Origin: CAYSLC01 sp964431545
Lineage (GTDB): Bacteria > Desulfobacterota > Desulfobacteria > Desulfobacterales > JAABSP01
Direction: 5' to 3'
Assembly (NCBI GenBank): GCA_964431545.1
Contig: CAYSLC010000020.1
Span: 1-42,443 of the forward strand
DNA: 42,443 nucleotides
Of the stretch, positions 41,394 to 42,443 are shown in pieces (position 1 is the stretch's first letter; each line of letters starts with the position of its first letter). A program made the translations under genes and the position numbers. Below the pieces are notes generated by a model, which saw only the letters and a program-made list of their open reading frames with translations, made no database searches and was not told the origin of the DNA.

Positions 41394-42443
41394 ATGAAGT
41401 CCGATGCGAGAATCTACGTGGCCGGCCACCGGGGCATGGTGGGGTCGGCGATCCTCCGGAACCTCCGGGCCCGGGGGTTCACCAACACCCTTACCCGGAC
41501 CCGCGGGGAACTCGACCTGACCTGCCAGGCCGACGTGGAGCGGTTCTTCGACCGGACCGCGCCGGAGTATGTCTTTCTGGCCGCGGCCCGGGTGGGGGGG
41601 ATCTGGGCCAACGCCACCATGCCGGGCCGCTTCATCCACGAGAACCTGGCCATCCAGACCCACGTACTCGAAAGCGCCCGCCGCGCCGGGGTGAAGCGGC
41701 TGATCTTTCTGGGCTCCTCCTGTATCTATCCCCGGGACTGTCCCCAGCCCATTCGGGAGGAGTCCCTCATGACCGGTCCCCTGGAGGAGACCAATGCGGC
41801 GTACGCCACGGCCAAGATCGCCGGGATTTGCATGTGTGATGCCTACAACCGGGAGCATGGGACCGCTTATCTGCCGGTGATGCCCACCAATCTTTACGGC
41901 CCCGGGGACAACTTCGACCTGGAGACCTCCCATGTGCTGCCGGCCCTGATCCGGAAGTTCCACCTGGCCAAGCTGGCCGGCGAGGGGCGGTGGGAGGAGA
42001 TCCGCGCCGATGAGCGGCGGCACGGTTCCATCCCCGGGGATTTTCGGGCCAATCTGACGGCCATCTCCGAGACGGCGGGGCATCCGGCCCCGTCCCCGAG
42101 GCCGGACGGCGGGTCCGCCGAACCGGCGGTGATCCTCTGGGGCACCGGGAGCCCCCGGCGGGAGTTCCTCCACGTGGACGATCTGGCCGACGCCTGCGTC
42201 CACCTGATGGTCCGGACCGACACCACAAAATTGACCAACATCGGCACCGGCAGGGACATTTCCATCCGGGAGCTGGCGGAGCGGATCATGGGGATCGTCG
42301 GCTACCGGGGAGAGGTGGTCCATGACCGGTCCAAGCCGGACGGCACGCCGAGGAAACTCCTCGACGTCACCCGGCTCCGGGATGCCGGCTGGTCGGCCAC
42401 CATCGGCCTTTCCGAGGGGATCCGGGCGACCTACGGGGCGTAT
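41394..42443 (+). CDS. fcl: GDP-L-fucose synthase, truncated by the window edge
   Basis: The first 350 codons of a dehydrogenase/epimerase that turns the Gmd product into GDP-L-fucose; no stop is reached before the window ends. The NADP motif GHRGMVGSAI, the catalytic GSSCIYP, YATAKIAG (Tyr/Lys) and REFLHVDDLADAC are present. Compared with the usual 310-320 residues, an insertion of about 45 residues lies between the KFHLAKL and ILWGTGSP segments (it includes RRHGSIPGDFRA). I have the impression that similar insertions occur in deltaproteobacterial Fcl proteins, but cannot verify it. ATG 41394 follows GAGGAG, 25 bp behind gmd. Confidence 0.95.
   Translation, partial: MKSDARIYVAGHRGMVGSAILRNLRARGFTNTLTRTRGELDLTCQADVERFFDRTAPEYVFLAAARVGGIWANATMPGRFIHENLAIQTHVLESARRAGVKRLIFLGSSCIYPRDCPQPIREESLMTGPLEETNAAYATAKIAGICMCDAYNREHGTAYLPVMPTNLYGPGDNFDLETSHVLPALIRKFHLAKLAGEGRWEEIRADERRHGSIPGDFRANLTAISETAGHPAPSPRPDGGSAEPAVILWGTGSPRREFLHVDDLADACVHLMVRTDTTKLTNIGTGRDISIRELAERIMGIVGYRGEVVHDRSKPDGTPRKLLDVTRLRDAGWSATIGLSEGIRATYGAY

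Noticed and set aside
1..42443. CRISPR arrays, rRNA and tRNA genes, complete insertion sequences
   Set aside because: Read through on both strands; no regularly spaced direct repeats, no cas genes, no tRNA cloverleaf and no transposase with terminal repeats were found.

Overview
The window is GC-rich chromosomal DNA with dense, mostly well-formed genes. It most likely comes from an anaerobic Deltaproteobacterium (Desulfobacterota). The pointers are a two-gene NfnA/NfnB-type transhydrogenase (26648-24303), a dinitrogenase-cofactor-binding (NifX/NifB C-terminal-like) protein beside an FmdB zinc ribbon, many sensory proteins, and an lnt-prfB operon with the RF2 programmed frameshift. The phylum assignment is inference; there is no rRNA or other phylogenetic marker to settle it.

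Layout. 1-1546 is an accessory, visibly AT-richer edge. It holds the 3' end of a group II intron (domain V at 12-44), a VapBC-type toxin-antitoxin pair, a small ankyrin protein and a gene remnant. 1781-8691 holds a YfbK-type von Willebrand lipoprotein, the ABC-F ATPase EttA (minus), a translationally coupled solute-binding protein plus diguanylate cyclase pair (minus), and a 3'(2'),5'-bisphosphate nucleotidase. 8737-15915 is a minus-strand group: alpha-2-macroglobulin, VWA lipoprotein, cNMP-binding/DUF4388 protein. 16019-16744 holds a PilZ protein and dodecin.

17183-30519 is the most interesting part. A three-gene unit (methyl-accepting chemotaxis protein, one-lobe PstS-like periplasmic protein, outer-membrane porin-like protein) occurs twice, about 10 kb apart, in the same order and on the same strand. 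Between the copies lie an Rpn-type PD-(D/E)XK nuclease gene, a possible small structured element, a metal/cofactor cluster (NifX-like, FmdB-like, YkgJ-like, an unknown 85-residue protein, an OmpA lipoprotein) and the nfn pair. The two copies are clearly paralogous at all three genes. I suggest an envelope-spanning sensory module (porin to periplasmic binder to chemoreceptor) whose ligand is unknown.

30509-42443 is housekeeping: an HD phosphohydrolase, prfB and lnt (minus, probably one operon); ptsH-ptsI-smpB-M48 protease-SHOCT protein (plus, behind a good sigma70-like promoter); a tandem SagB-type nitroreductase (minus); then gmd and fcl (GDP-L-fucose synthesis), with fcl running off the right edge.

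Many long open frames opposite these genes (for example across the alpha-2-macroglobulin gene) are GC-rich shadows and are not annotated.
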